Shown here one piece after another: positions 22,752 through 32,897 of a DNA stretch of 64,000 bases (position 1 is the first letter of the stretch; each line of letters starts with the position of its first letter). The stretch is from the NCBI GenBank assembly GCA_963921255.3, contig CAWUEW020000002.1, forward strand, positions 1 to 64,000, read 5' to 3'. The notes under the pieces are model-generated. The model had not been told where the DNA came from. It saw only the letters and a program-made list of their open reading frames with translations, and searched no databases. This DNA comes from JANSYL01 sp963921255. Its GTDB lineage: Bacteria; Pseudomonadota; Alphaproteobacteria; Rhodobacterales; Rhodobacteraceae. The position numbers and the translations under genes were made by a program.

Positions 22752-23975
22752 TTACGCGAACAGCTCGTGGCAAAGCTCGAGCGCGTCGACCAATGCGTCG
22801 ACCTCGGCCTCGGTGTTGTACATGCCAAAACTCGCCCGACAGGTCGCGGTCACGCCCATATGCTCCATCAAGGGCTGCGCACAGTGATGGCCCGCCCGGA
22901 CGGCAACGCCCTTCTTGTCCAGCACGGTCGAGATGTCGTGGGCATGTGCCGCGCCCTCCAGCGTGAACGAGAAGATGGCGCCTTTATGGGCGCTTTGACC
23001 TTGCACGTCCAGCCAATTCAGCCCGTCAAGCCGCCCGCGTGCATAGGCGGTCAGGCGCTTTTCATGGGCGGCAATCGCGTCCATGCCGACACCCATCATA
23101 TAGTCCAGCGCCACACCCAACCCGATCTGCTGCACGATGCCCGGCGTGCCGGCCTCGAATTTCATCGGCGGATCGTTCCACGTCACCATGTCGCGGTGCA
23201 CTTCACGGATCATGTCGCCGCCACCCAGGAACGGGCGCATCTCGGCCATCCGGTCCTTGCGAATGTGAATCGCGCCCGACCCGCTTGGGCCGTAAAGCTT
23301 GTGGCCCGTGATCGCGTAGAAATCGGCCCCAAGCGCATCAAGATCGACCGGCAGGTGCACCGCCGCCTGGCTGCCGTCGATCAGGACCGGCACCCCCTGC
23401 CCCTTGGCCGCATCAATCACCGGCTTCACGTCAAAGACCGTGCCCAGAACATTCGACATATGGCTGAGCGCAACCAGCTTGGTCTTGGGCCCGATCGCGT
23501 CAATCACCGCTTGCGGATCAAGATCGCCATTGGCGTCCACATCCACCCATTTCAGAACCACGCCCTGACGTTCGCGCAAGAAGTGCCACGGCACGATATT
23601 GGCGTGGTGTTCCGCGACGCTCAGGACAATTTCGTCCCCCGCCTGCATCCGCGGCATGGCCCATCCATAGGCCACGAGGTTGATGCCCTCGGTGGTGCCA
23701 GAGGTGAACACGATCTCGTCTTCATCGGCCACGCCCAGAAAGCGCGCGATGGTGCCACGGACGCCTTCGTATTTTTCGGTCGCGAGGTTCGACAGGTAAT
23801 GCAGACCGCGATGCACGTTCGCGTATTCCATCGAATAGGCCTGCGTGATGGCGTCGATCACCACTTGCGGTTTCTGGGCAGAGGCGCCGTTGTCCAAATA
23901 CACCAGCGGCTTTCCATTCACCTCCCGCGAGAGGATCGGGAAATCTGCGCGGATTCTTTCGATATCGTAGGTCAA
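22752..23975 (-). CDS. sufS: SufS-type cysteine desulfurase
   Basis: 407 residues. PLP enzyme that takes sulfur from cysteine for SUF iron-sulfur assembly. PLP lysine Lys226 (ITGHKLYGP), active-site Cys379 (TATCRASFG), conserved RAGHHCAQP. The start is TTG at 23973-23975, overlapping the upstream YIP1 stop as TTGA; no ATG lies nearby in frame, so this rare start is accepted. Last gene of the cluster before tRNA-Arg and the prophage. The 171 bp to the tRNA show no gene or clear terminator. Confidence 0.95.
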   Translation of the reverse strand: MTYDIERIRADFPILSREVNGKPLVYLDNGASAQKPQVVIDAITQAYSMEYANVHRGLHYLSNLATEKYEGVRGTIARFLGVADEDEIVFTSGTTEGINLVAYGWAMPRMQAGDEIVLSVAEHHANIVPWHFLRERQGVVLKWVDVDANGDLDPQAVIDAIGPKTKLVALSHMSNVLGTVFDVKPVIDAAKGQGVPVLIDGSQAAVHLPVDLDALGADFYAITGHKLYGPSGSGAIHIRKDRMAEMRPFLGGGDMIREVHRDMVTWNDPPMKFEAGTPGIVQQIGLGVALDYMMGVGMDAIAAHEKRLTAYARGRLDGLNWLDVQGQSAHKGAIFSFTLEGAAHAHDISTVLDKKGVAVRAGHHCAQPLMEHMGVTATCRASFGMYNTEAEVDALVDALELCHELFA

Positions 23976-24571
23976 GACGGGGCTCCGGGGTCTGGAACGA
24001 GGCCCAATAGGGTCAGAACGAGGGACAGCAGGAAGATGATCGAGAACCCCGATCCGAGGGTCATCAGAAACACCATTCCAAGCGACGTAAAGCCGTGCAG
24101 CACGGCGATGAAGTTCACCAGGAGCCAGAAGAACACCCCGATGGAAATCACAGCGATCAGCCCGATGAACGCGGGCATCGCGACGATGACGATCACCTGA
24201 AGCACCTGAAGAAGGATCAGGATGAATTGCAGCCAGATGACCAACAGCGCCGCCTCTTCAAACGCGCCGTTGCCTCCGAACCACTGACCGATGCGGTGGA
24301 CCGCGTGCATCATCGCAAACAGAAACGCAGCTTGTACCAATCCAAGCCAGATCGGCGATCGGCCGGTCAAAAGGCCCTCGGGCGTCGGGCCCGTGAACAG
24401 AGCGCCCACTTCGCCCAGGAAGATCGACACCACGACGACCAAGGCGAACATGTAGATCAGGGCCTCGCGCGGCGGCGCCAGGCTCAACACCGTTTCGGCC
24501 CCCTCACGGGGGTTCGAGATGGTGTCACGGGCCAAGCGCAGCAGCCCGCTCAGGGACGTGATATCGGTCAT
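23972..24571 (-). CDS. YIP1-family inner membrane protein
   Basis: 199 residues. Cytoplasmic N-terminus with SLSGLLRLARDTISNPREGA, then five membrane segments (about 34-54, 72-90, 108-130, 135-158, 168-190). YIP1-like proteins of unknown role often lie in rhodobacterial suf clusters. The ATG at 24571 overlaps the stop of the broken paralogue upstream (ATGA), and the gene is coupled to sufS downstream. Confidence 0.85.
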   Translation of the reverse strand: MTDITSLSGLLRLARDTISNPREGAETVLSLAPPREALIYMFALVVVVSIFLGEVGALFTGPTPEGLLTGRSPIWLGLVQAAFLFAMMHAVHRIGQWFGGNGAFEEAALLVIWLQFILILLQVLQVIVIVAMPAFIGLIAVISIGVFFWLLVNFIAVLHGFTSLGMVFLMTLGSGFSIIFLLSLVLTLLGLVPDPGAPS

Positions 24572-25069
24572 GAGACGGCCTGTGCCTCTGGCTCGGTTTC
24601 TGCCACCCGCAGACAAATGCCCCAAATCGACAGGAAAGCAAGCAGAAGGCCTGCACCCACGATCTGCAGGGCGACACCGGGTCCGACGAAGCCCGCCACC
24701 ATGCCCTGCAACAGCCAAGCCGGGCTGGCCGCCAGAAGGCTCCAGAACAGGGCAAGGCGCGCGCCGTACCACGTGCCCTTCCCGCCAAAAAGTTTCGCGA
24801 TCAGGTGCGACATCGCCGCCAGCGCATAGGACAGAAGCGGCACCCAGAATAGCCACGCCATCAAGGCCCCGCCGACGCGCCTGAAGCGGCACGGACGGAT
24901 CTTCGAACGCCTGGCGGCTGAGCAGCGGCCATTGCGCGACGAAGATCAGGAAGCAAGCCAGCATCAGGAACATGAGCGCACGATCCTCGCGCTGCCCCAT
25001 GGCCAGATGCCGGCGCATGACCTCTCGTGGTCGCCGCCACGAGGCGACTATGTCTGACGCAACACCCAT
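24568..25069 (-). pseudogene. YIP1-like membrane protein gene, frameshifted
   Basis: The first frame (MGVASDIVASWRRPREVMRR to DPSVPLQ) and the second frame (MAWLFWVPLLSYALAAMSHL to a TGA at 24568) join if one base is removed, or two added, near 24874-24882. The span of 502 nt is 3n+1, as expected. Combined product: about 166 residues with four or five membrane segments, a paralogue of the next gene. The terminal ATGA overlap with the next gene is kept, so decay is recent or this is a sequence error. Confidence 0.78.
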
Positions 25070-25072
25070 GGG

Positions 25073-26374
25073 TCAGCCTTGCCGGCGCCGCTCCAACCAC
25101 TGCTGGAGGCGGGCGTTGATGTCATCCTGCAGGCGCTCGTCCTCGATCTCGTCGATCGCTTCGGCGAGGAAGGCAAGCACAAGCAGATCGGTGGCTTGAT
25201 CTTCGGGCACACCGCGCGAGCGCAGGTAGTACAAGGCGGTCTCGTCAATGGCGCCCGTGGTCGACCCGTGCGAGCAGACCACGTCGTCGGCGTAGATCTC
25301 GAGCTCGGGCTTGCCCTGGAAGCTGCTGTCATCATCAAGCAGCAGCGCCTGGCTGATCTGGTAGCCATCGGTTTTCTGCGCGCCCTGCTTGACCAGGATC
25401 TTGCCCTGGAACACGCCCTCGGCGCCGTTGCGCAGCACCTTCTTGAACACCTGGCGGCTTTCGCAGCGTTCTGCATCATGGGTGACGAACACGGTGTCGT
25501 CGTGATGGAAATCGCCGCTTTTGCCGTCCCCCATCGCTGCGCCGGCGACGTGGGCAATCGCATCATCCCCGGTCAGTTCGATGACATGTTCATTTCGGGT
25601 CAGAACCCCATTCACCGTCAGCGAGAAGGATTTGTAGACGCTTTCCTCGCCCAACCGCGCGAACATGTGGCTGACGCAGCGGCGTTCATGATCGCGCCCC
25701 TGTGCCCGAATGTGGTGGAACGTGCCACGATCCGCGACGCTGATTTCCATGCATTTGTTGAATCGTGCCGCGGCCGGACCGTTTTCCAGGATCGTCACCT
25801 CGGCCCCGTCTTCCACACGCACAACGTGGTGGAGCGTGGTGTCCGACGTTTCATCGCGGTGCAGGTAGACAAGACTGATCGGCTTGGCGACCTTGCCGGT
25901 TGCCCGAATGACCACGCCATCATGGGCAAATGCCGTGTTCAACGCCGCCAAGGGGCGCGCCACGGGATCCTGACCTGCAGTTTCCAGAACGCCGTAGACG
26001 TCCTTGGCCCAATGGATATCCGTCGATTGGACATCGGCCAGACGCTCGATGGTTACGCCTTCCAGCGAAAGGTCGTCCGATGCATCGGCATCAAACACAC
26101 CGTCGACGAACACGATCTTGAGCCGATCCATGCCGTCGTAAAGCGGCACCTCATCGCCGGGTTCGAACAGGGCCGCGCGCTGACCGGCCACAGCCGTCAG
26201 GCTGGACGGGTCCGTGTACCGCCAGTATTCGTCGCGTCGCGTCGGCAGGCCCATCGCCCGCACCCGGGCCAAGGCGTCGGCGCGCGCCTGATCGGCCCAT
26301 GCCGCGCCCGAGGGCAGCGTCATGGCGGACAGCCGCGCCTCGGTCAGGTCGGTTTTTGCTTGTGCAACCGCCAT
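25073..26374 (-). CDS. sufD: SufD, SufBCD scaffold subunit
   Basis: 433 residues from ATG 26374, 1 bp after the sufC stop; longer upstream frames overlap sufC. Typical N-terminus with LPTRRDEYWRYTDPSSL, beta-helix core, and C-terminal conserved SHGSTTGAIDETALYYLRSR, containing the His of the SufB-SufD interface. Forms the SufBC2D complex that builds Fe-S clusters. Its stop lies 3 bp before the YIP1 pseudogene start. Confidence 0.95.
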   Translation of the reverse strand: MAVAQAKTDLTEARLSAMTLPSGAAWADQARADALARVRAMGLPTRRDEYWRYTDPSSLTAVAGQRAALFEPGDEVPLYDGMDRLKIVFVDGVFDADASDDLSLEGVTIERLADVQSTDIHWAKDVYGVLETAGQDPVARPLAALNTAFAHDGVVIRATGKVAKPISLVYLHRDETSDTTLHHVVRVEDGAEVTILENGPAAARFNKCMEISVADRGTFHHIRAQGRDHERRCVSHMFARLGEESVYKSFSLTVNGVLTRNEHVIELTGDDAIAHVAGAAMGDGKSGDFHHDDTVFVTHDAERCESRQVFKKVLRNGAEGVFQGKILVKQGAQKTDGYQISQALLLDDDSSFQGKPELEIYADDVVCSHGSTTGAIDETALYYLRSRGVPEDQATDLLVLAFLAEAIDEIEDERLQDDINARLQQWLERRRQG

Positions 26375-26375
26375 C

Positions 26376-27131
26376 TTAGGCCACCTCCGCCAGGATATCG
26401 GCATAGCCGTTGTGCTCAACCTCAAGCGCCAATTCCGGGCCACCGGTCTTCACGATGCGGCCATCGGCCATGATGTGCACGACATCCGGTTTGATGTGAT
26501 CAAGCAGGCGCTGATAGTGCGTGATGACCAGGAAGCCGCGACCGGCGTCGCGCAGCGCATTCACGCCCTCGCTGACCAGTTTCATCGCATCCACATCGAG
26601 GCCCGAGTCGGTCTCGTCAAGGATGCACATCTTGGGCTCCAGAACGGCCATTTGCAGGATCTCGTTGCGCTTCTTCTCACCTCCCGAGAACCCCACATTG
26701 ACTGGACGCTTCAGCATATCGGCGTCAATCTTCAGGTCTTTGGCCTTGGCGCGCACCAGCTTGAGGAAGTCGCCCGCGCTCATCTCGTCCTCGCCGCGCG
26801 ACTTGCGCTGTGCGTTGAGCGCTGTGCGCAGGAAGGTCATGTTGCCAACGCCCGGGATTTCCACCGGGTACTGGAACGCAAGAAACAGGCCCAATGCAGC
26901 GCGTTCTTCCGGGTCCATGTCCAGCAGGTCTTCGCCGTCCAGCGTCGCGGCGCCATCGGTCACTTCATACCCGTCGCGGCCCGACAGAACATAGCTGAGC
27001 GTCGATTTTCCCGAGCCGTTCGGCCCCATGATCGCATGCACCTTGCCTGCCTCGACCGACAGGTTTACGCCCTTCAGGATCTGTTTGTCTTCTTCTTCAA
27101 GTTTGACGTGCAGGTTCTTGATCTCAAGCAT
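26376..27131 (-). CDS. sufC: SufC, ABC-type ATPase of SUF complex
   Basis: 251 residues. Walker A GPNGSGKST, signature FSGGEKKRNEI (the SufC form of the ABC signature), Walker B CILDETDSGLD, and H-loop ITHYQR. Drives conformational change of SufB/SufD. It overlaps the stop of the methyltransferase gene by 8 bp, so the inserted gene is read within the same operon. Confidence 0.97.
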   Translation of the reverse strand: MLEIKNLHVKLEEEDKQILKGVNLSVEAGKVHAIMGPNGSGKSTLSYVLSGRDGYEVTDGAATLDGEDLLDMDPEERAALGLFLAFQYPVEIPGVGNMTFLRTALNAQRKSRGEDEMSAGDFLKLVRAKAKDLKIDADMLKRPVNVGFSGGEKKRNEILQMAVLEPKMCILDETDSGLDVDAMKLVSEGVNALRDAGRGFLVITHYQRLLDHIKPDVVHIMADGRIVKTGGPELALEVEHNGYADILAEVA

Positions 27132-27927
27132 CTTTTGCTCCCGTAGTTTGATCGCGTCGACAGGCGATCAGGAAATTTTCACAGCGTTTGTATCGGCGGT
27201 GGGTGTCGACCACCTCGTAGTCATGGGCCGTCAGCCAATCGAAAAAGGCGTCACGGCTGTCGTCAAAGATTTCGACGAAGATCGGGGGACGGTCGCGGGC
27301 GATGGTCCGCGCGAGGCCGGTCAGGGCCTGAAGCTCCATCCCTTCGACATCCAGTTTGATGAAATCGGCGCGGGTGTCCCCCACGATCGTGTCTCCGGCC
27401 ACGACGGCGAACGGACCCGTTCCCGCGTCGGCCTCCGCGCCCGGAACGACCCGGGCCGCGCCCAGGTTGCGCGGCCCCGGCATGTGCAACCCGTACCCAT
27501 CCGCGGCTGTATCGCTGACGCCATAGCCAAGCCAGGTCGCATCGACCTGCCCCTCAATCGCATTCAGCGCGACATTGGCCATCAGGTTGTCATAGGCCAG
27601 CGGATTGGGCTCAACCGCCACGACCTTGGAGGCCTTGAGGAACATGGCCGCAAACAGCGTGTGATTTCCGATGTTTGCGCCAAAATCAAAAAAGGTCCCG
27701 CCCTCGGCAAATGCCGCGCGTATCAGGCGCAGTTCGGGAAGCTCGTAAAAGCGGCCTTCGCTGTGGTGACGCTGGATGACATCCTGGGCATCCCGCACCG
27801 CAAAGGCGACGCGCTTGCCACGGAAACTGCTGCGCACGATGTCGTATCCCGCGAAGGACACCGGGGCGCCGGCGCGCAACCGTTCCAGTTTCTGGACAGG
27901 GGACATCACAGACCGAGGATCCATCAT
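27124..27927 (-). CDS. FkbM-family methyltransferase
   Basis: 267 residues. SAM-binding motif I FFDFGANIGNHTLFAA (about residues 78-93), VVAVEPNPLAYDNL acidic loop, and ADFIKLDVEGMELQAL, the FkbM hallmark. FkbM enzymes O-methylate sugars or polyketides. Here it is placed between sufB and sufC, with 8-bp overlap into sufC. A start at the second Met cluster (MSPVQKLERL) is possible. Substrate unknown. Confidence 0.88.
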   Translation of the reverse strand: MMDPRSVMSPVQKLERLRAGAPVSFAGYDIVRSSFRGKRVAFAVRDAQDVIQRHHSEGRFYELPELRLIRAAFAEGGTFFDFGANIGNHTLFAAMFLKASKVVAVEPNPLAYDNLMANVALNAIEGQVDATWLGYGVSDTAADGYGLHMPGPRNLGAARVVPGAEADAGTGPFAVVAGDTIVGDTRADFIKLDVEGMELQALTGLARTIARDRPPIFVEIFDDSRDAFFDWLTAHDYEVVDTHRRYKRCENFLIACRRDQTTGAKDA

Positions 27928-27955
27928 CCGATCCCCCCCACACCATCATGCGGCG

Positions 27956-28429
27956 TCAGAAGACCGCCAGCGTGGATGGATCGGTCAGCCAGATCACACG
28001 GTTGACCCAGGCCTCGGAAAACAGGATGGCCGCCTGCTCGGGGAAGGCGTGTACCCAAAAATGCATCGTGAACAGCCCGGCGACCATGCCGACACCCTTG
28101 GCGCCCGCGTGTTCCGCCGATTTGAAGTCGAAGACCATGCGCAGAACCAGGCTGGCCATCAACGCCATCGTCAGCTCGAGCCCCAGTCCCGAAACATCCA
28201 CCCCGCTTTCGCCCGGCAAAAGCCCGGTCAGATGAAAGCGGGCGTAGCGCGCCAACACGATCACGAGATACCCGATCCCGAGTGCCACGATCAGGGAGAA
28301 CAGATAGCCGAAGCTTCCGCCCGGCCCGATCCGCGCCTTTTTGCGGTTGACGCGCGCGTGCTGTGCCTCGATCCGCTTCAGGCGTTCCGAGAATTCCGGC
28401 GATACCGCATGATCCAACGGGTCTTGCAT
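27956..28429 (-). CDS. Membrane protein of unknown function
   Basis: 157 residues: polar N-terminus with KRIEAQHARVNRKKARIG, then three or four membrane segments (about 43-63, 83-100, 112-130, 138-152). Conserved-looking aromatic end (WVNRVIWLTDPSTLAVF). No family recognised. Lies alone between the methyltransferase and the YbjQ gene within the suf region. Confidence 0.7.
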   Translation of the reverse strand: MQDPLDHAVSPEFSERLKRIEAQHARVNRKKARIGPGGSFGYLFSLIVALGIGYLVIVLARYARFHLTGLLPGESGVDVSGLGLELTMALMASLVLRMVFDFKSAEHAGAKGVGMVAGLFTMHFWVHAFPEQAAILFSEAWVNRVIWLTDPSTLAVF

Positions 28430-28501
28430 CCGTCCACTCCGATCGTGGGCGGCAAGACACCATGGAAATGTGGCGATATTTGGGGGCCGCGCGCATTCCG
28501 A

Positions 28502-28813
28502 TTATCCCAGACGCACCGCCGTGCCCGAGGCCGAAACCATCAGCATGTTGTTGATCACTTCGTAGTCCAGATCGACGCCGACGACGGCATTGGCCCCGAC
28601 AGCCCGCGCGCGGTCTTCCATTTCCTCGAGCGCCACCGAACGCGCGCGCCCAAGTTCTTCCTCGTACGCGCCCGAGCGCCCACCGATGATGTCGGTGATC
28701 CCGGCAAAAATATCCCGGAACACGTTGGCCCCCAAAATGGCCTCTCCCACGACGATGCCGTGGTAGCTTTCAATGGTCTGCCCTTCGACGGTTGGGGTTG
28801 TTGTGACGATCAT
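28502..28813 (-). CDS. YbjQ/UPF0145 heavy-metal-binding-like protein
   Basis: 103 residues, essentially full length: MIVTTTPTVEGQTIESYHGI, VVGEAILGANVFRDIFAGIT, GGRSGAYEEEL, ALEEMEDRARAVGANAVVGV, and a C-terminal VSASGTAVRL. UPF0145 proteins form pentameric shells; function is unsettled. ATGA overlap with the methyltransferase upstream. Confidence 0.93.
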   Translation of the reverse strand: MIVTTTPTVEGQTIESYHGIVVGEAILGANVFRDIFAGITDIIGGRSGAYEEELGRARSVALEEMEDRARAVGANAVVGVDLDYEVINNMLMVSASGTAVRLG

Positions 28814-29706
28814 GCCGTATCCTCTTCAGTTCGCGGTTCGACGTGCGGGAGAAAATCCAAATAGCCGTGCACCGCGTTGGCCCTGAAAACCCCGCGCTCC
28901 ACGAGGATGGTCAGCGCCGCGACCGTGACGTCCTGGCTGTCAAAAACGGCGTCCGACAGGATCGCCAGATGTTTGAGTGCTTCGTCGTCATGGCGGTCCA
29001 TCTCGAGGATCGAGCGGACAAAGACCATGTCGCCGTCCACGAACTGGCTTCGGAATTTGCGGCGGTGCATGCGCTCGGCGAACGGGCCGCGGAAGGCAAC
29101 AGTCTTCATGCTGTGGAACTTATGGAAACTGAAGCCATATCGGCGCAACAGTTCCATCTGCTCATCCAACAAGGGCTGGTCGACATAAAGGTGCACGCCG
29201 GCAGCTTCGGTAATGACGGCAAGCGCGGATTTCAGCTTGACCCGTGCGGATTTGAAGACGTCGCGCTCACCCCCCTGGATATCAATCTTCAGCAGATCGA
29301 AGTCGGGGATTTCGTCCATGCTATCCAGCCGCTTTGTTTCAAGCGGCTCGCGCGAAACGACTGTTGCAGCTTGTTCAAACCGACCCAAGGCCGCCATGGT
29401 CGCCTGATTGGGCTCCAACAACGACGTGAACCCCGAGCTTTTACAAATGCGCAACTCTCCGACGGCGCCCGAGCCCACGGCGTAGGGCAGGTAATGTTCG
29501 TGTTCGCCCGCGCTGCGCTGCAGTTCCTCGTAAGCCGCAGGATGCGGCTCGAACCCCCAAACCTCGCACCCGCCCATGGCCAGCAAACCAGAATACGGCG
29601 ACGCGGTTAGGGGGTTGGCGCCCACATCCACGACCCGCGTCAGGCGGGCCGGCGCAAGATGGTCACGCAAATATGCCGTCCGATCTGCATCGAATCCCAT
29701 GCCCAT
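28810..29706 (-). CDS. FkbM-family methyltransferase (second copy)
   Basis: 298 residues from ATG 29706, preferred for its GGGGA ribosome site 8 nt upstream; the frame extends to a GTG at 29802 but that part looks non-coding. Motif I VVDVGANPL, EPHPAAYEEL, and DFDLLKIDIQGGERDVF (FkbM core). Only distantly similar to the other FkbM gene at 27124. C-terminal 70 residues are helical. Substrate unknown. Confidence 0.85.
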   Translation of the reverse strand: MGMGFDADRTAYLRDHLAPARLTRVVDVGANPLTASPYSGLLAMGGCEVWGFEPHPAAYEELQRSAGEHEHYLPYAVGSGAVGELRICKSSGFTSLLEPNQATMAALGRFEQAATVVSREPLETKRLDSMDEIPDFDLLKIDIQGGERDVFKSARVKLKSALAVITEAAGVHLYVDQPLLDEQMELLRRYGFSFHKFHSMKTVAFRGPFAERMHRRKFRSQFVDGDMVFVRSILEMDRHDDEALKHLAILSDAVFDSQDVTVAALTILVERGVFRANAVHGYLDFLPHVEPRTEEDTA

Positions 29707-29811
29707 CAGATCATCCCCTTGCACGCGGCGCGACAGCCATCGGGCCGGTGCAGCCGAGCGGACGTTGGACCGACCGTCTTGTGGTGTTGGGGGAAGCGGC
29801 ACATCACGGTG

Positions 29812-30006
29812 TCACTTCCGCATGATGATTTTGGCAGAGATATGGGACACGACCACCGCCGTCACCGCCGCGAAGGCCGCCAGCGCCGGTCCGCCCGGCG
29901 ACCACACCCCATAGGTCAAGGTCATCAGGATCACGACCCCAAGCGCCACGAGCAACGCATAACGCGGTCGAGGTTCGGCACCGGTCAGCCAGAACTTCCA
30001 ATTCAT
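29812..30006 (-). CDS. Small two-helix membrane protein
   Basis: 64 residues: MNWKFWLTGAEPRPRYALLV, then two membrane segments (about 17-34 and 38-57), ending in KIIMRK. Small membrane proteins of this shape commonly follow sufB in Rhodobacterales (from memory). It lies 81 bp downstream of sufB on the same strand. Function unknown. Confidence 0.7.
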   Translation of the reverse strand: MNWKFWLTGAEPRPRYALLVALGVVILMTLTYGVWSPGGPALAAFAAVTAVVVSHISAKIIMRK

Positions 30007-30086
30007 GGGTAAGATGTCCCCTGCTGTTCGAATGATTGTCCCGCCCCGGGCCCATGGCCCGGCGGCACGATCAATGGCACACGCGT

Positions 30087-31607
<1,521 letters not shown>

Positions 31608-31700
31608 CCTTACCTCCATTACGGGGGGTGAGCCCCAACATCCCTTGCGGCCGGTCGCGGGCCGCATCGTTTCCTGCACCGGGTTGTGCCGATGCTCCTG

Positions 31701-32744
31701 TTATGCGGCCCGTTTGCGGAAGCGGTCATGCGCCGCCCCCCAGGCCTCGGCGAAGGCCAACACCTCCGCCTCGGTCGTCGTGGGTCCAAGCGACACGCGG
31801 ATCGCGCTTGCCGCGGCTCGCTCATCCAGACCCATTGCGCGCAGAACCGCGCTTGATTTGACCTTGCCGCTGGAACAGGCCGAGCCTGCTGAGATCGCAA
31901 ACCCGGCAAGGTCCATCTGCATCACCTGGCTTTCGCCCTTCCACCCCGGCGTCACGATGCAGGAGGTGTTGGGCAAGCGCTCGGCGCCTTTCCCGACAAC
32001 AATAGTCTCATTTGTCCGGTCTTCCAGAGTCTTTTCTAGAATATTTCTAAGTTTGTCCACCTGAGACCACGCGCCGGTCTCCAAATCTTGTGTGGCCGCC
32101 GCAGCCGCGGCCCCAAATCCCGCAATGCCGATCAGGTTCTCCGTGCCCGAGCGCCACCCCATCTCCTGACCGCCGCCCTTGATCTGGGCCGCCACGTCCA
32201 ACCCGCGGCGCATCACCAACGCGCCGATTCCCTTGGGCCCGCCGATCTTGTGGGCCGAGACCAGAACCATCCCGATCTCGGACCAGTCGAAGGCGACCGG
32301 GATCTTTCCAAAGGCCTGGCTCCAGTCGCTGACAGCCAATCCCGCGGGCAGGTCCTGAATGACACCGGTTTCCGAGTTCGCATATTGCAGCGTGGCGGTG
32401 GCAGGGTCCGCAATCCCAACCCGACCCTCCGCGTCGACCGGAAGATCCTCCGTGATCCACGATCGGACGGCATCATGCTCCACGCCCGCCCCGTGCAACG
32501 CCCGCCCCCGCAGCGCAAGCGCGGCCGCCTCGGTGGCGCCCGAGACGAACACGATATCGGCCGCCTCCGCCCCCAGGGCGCTGGCCACTTGGGCGCGGGC
32601 GCGCTCCATCAAGCCCTTGGCCGCCCGCCCCTCGGCATGGACCGAGGACGGATTTCCCATCACATCCATCGCCTCGACCATCGCCGCCCGGGCCTCCGGG
32701 CGCAGGGGCGCGGTCGCATTGTAATCCAGGTAAACCCGCGCCAT
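31701..32744 (-). CDS. IscS/NifS-like cysteine desulfurase
   Basis: 347 residues from ATG 32744 (MARVYLDYNATAPLRPEARA). PLP lysine Lys166 (SAHKIGGPKG), His90 (GVEHDAV), catalytic Cys290 in SAGSACSSGKVKSS. Group I-type desulfurase beside the group II SufS in the same cluster. Usual D-x-x-Q near the PLP pyridine reads FDWSEIG, with Glu in place of the usual Gln, which is unusual and may alter activity. Follows iscR by 153 bp. Confidence 0.9.
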   Translation of the reverse strand: MARVYLDYNATAPLRPEARAAMVEAMDVMGNPSSVHAEGRAAKGLMERARAQVASALGAEAADIVFVSGATEAAALALRGRALHGAGVEHDAVRSWITEDLPVDAEGRVGIADPATATLQYANSETGVIQDLPAGLAVSDWSQAFGKIPVAFDWSEIGMVLVSAHKIGGPKGIGALVMRRGLDVAAQIKGGGQEMGWRSGTENLIGIAGFGAAAAAATQDLETGAWSQVDKLRNILEKTLEDRTNETIVVGKGAERLPNTSCIVTPGWKGESQVMQMDLAGFAISAGSACSSGKVKSSAVLRAMGLDERAAASAIRVSLGPTTTEAEVLAFAEAWGAAHDRFRKRAA

Positions 32745-32897
32745 CTGCGCCTCCGGTTCGACACAAGGCGCACAGCACCCCGTCTCTGTTTCAAAAATAT
32801 CCCCGCCGGAGGCCCCGGCCCGCCACCGGCGCACCGCCTGTCCGGATCGACCACCGCAGACAGGCGCGAAAATCGTTACGATTTTCCCTCGCTGCCC

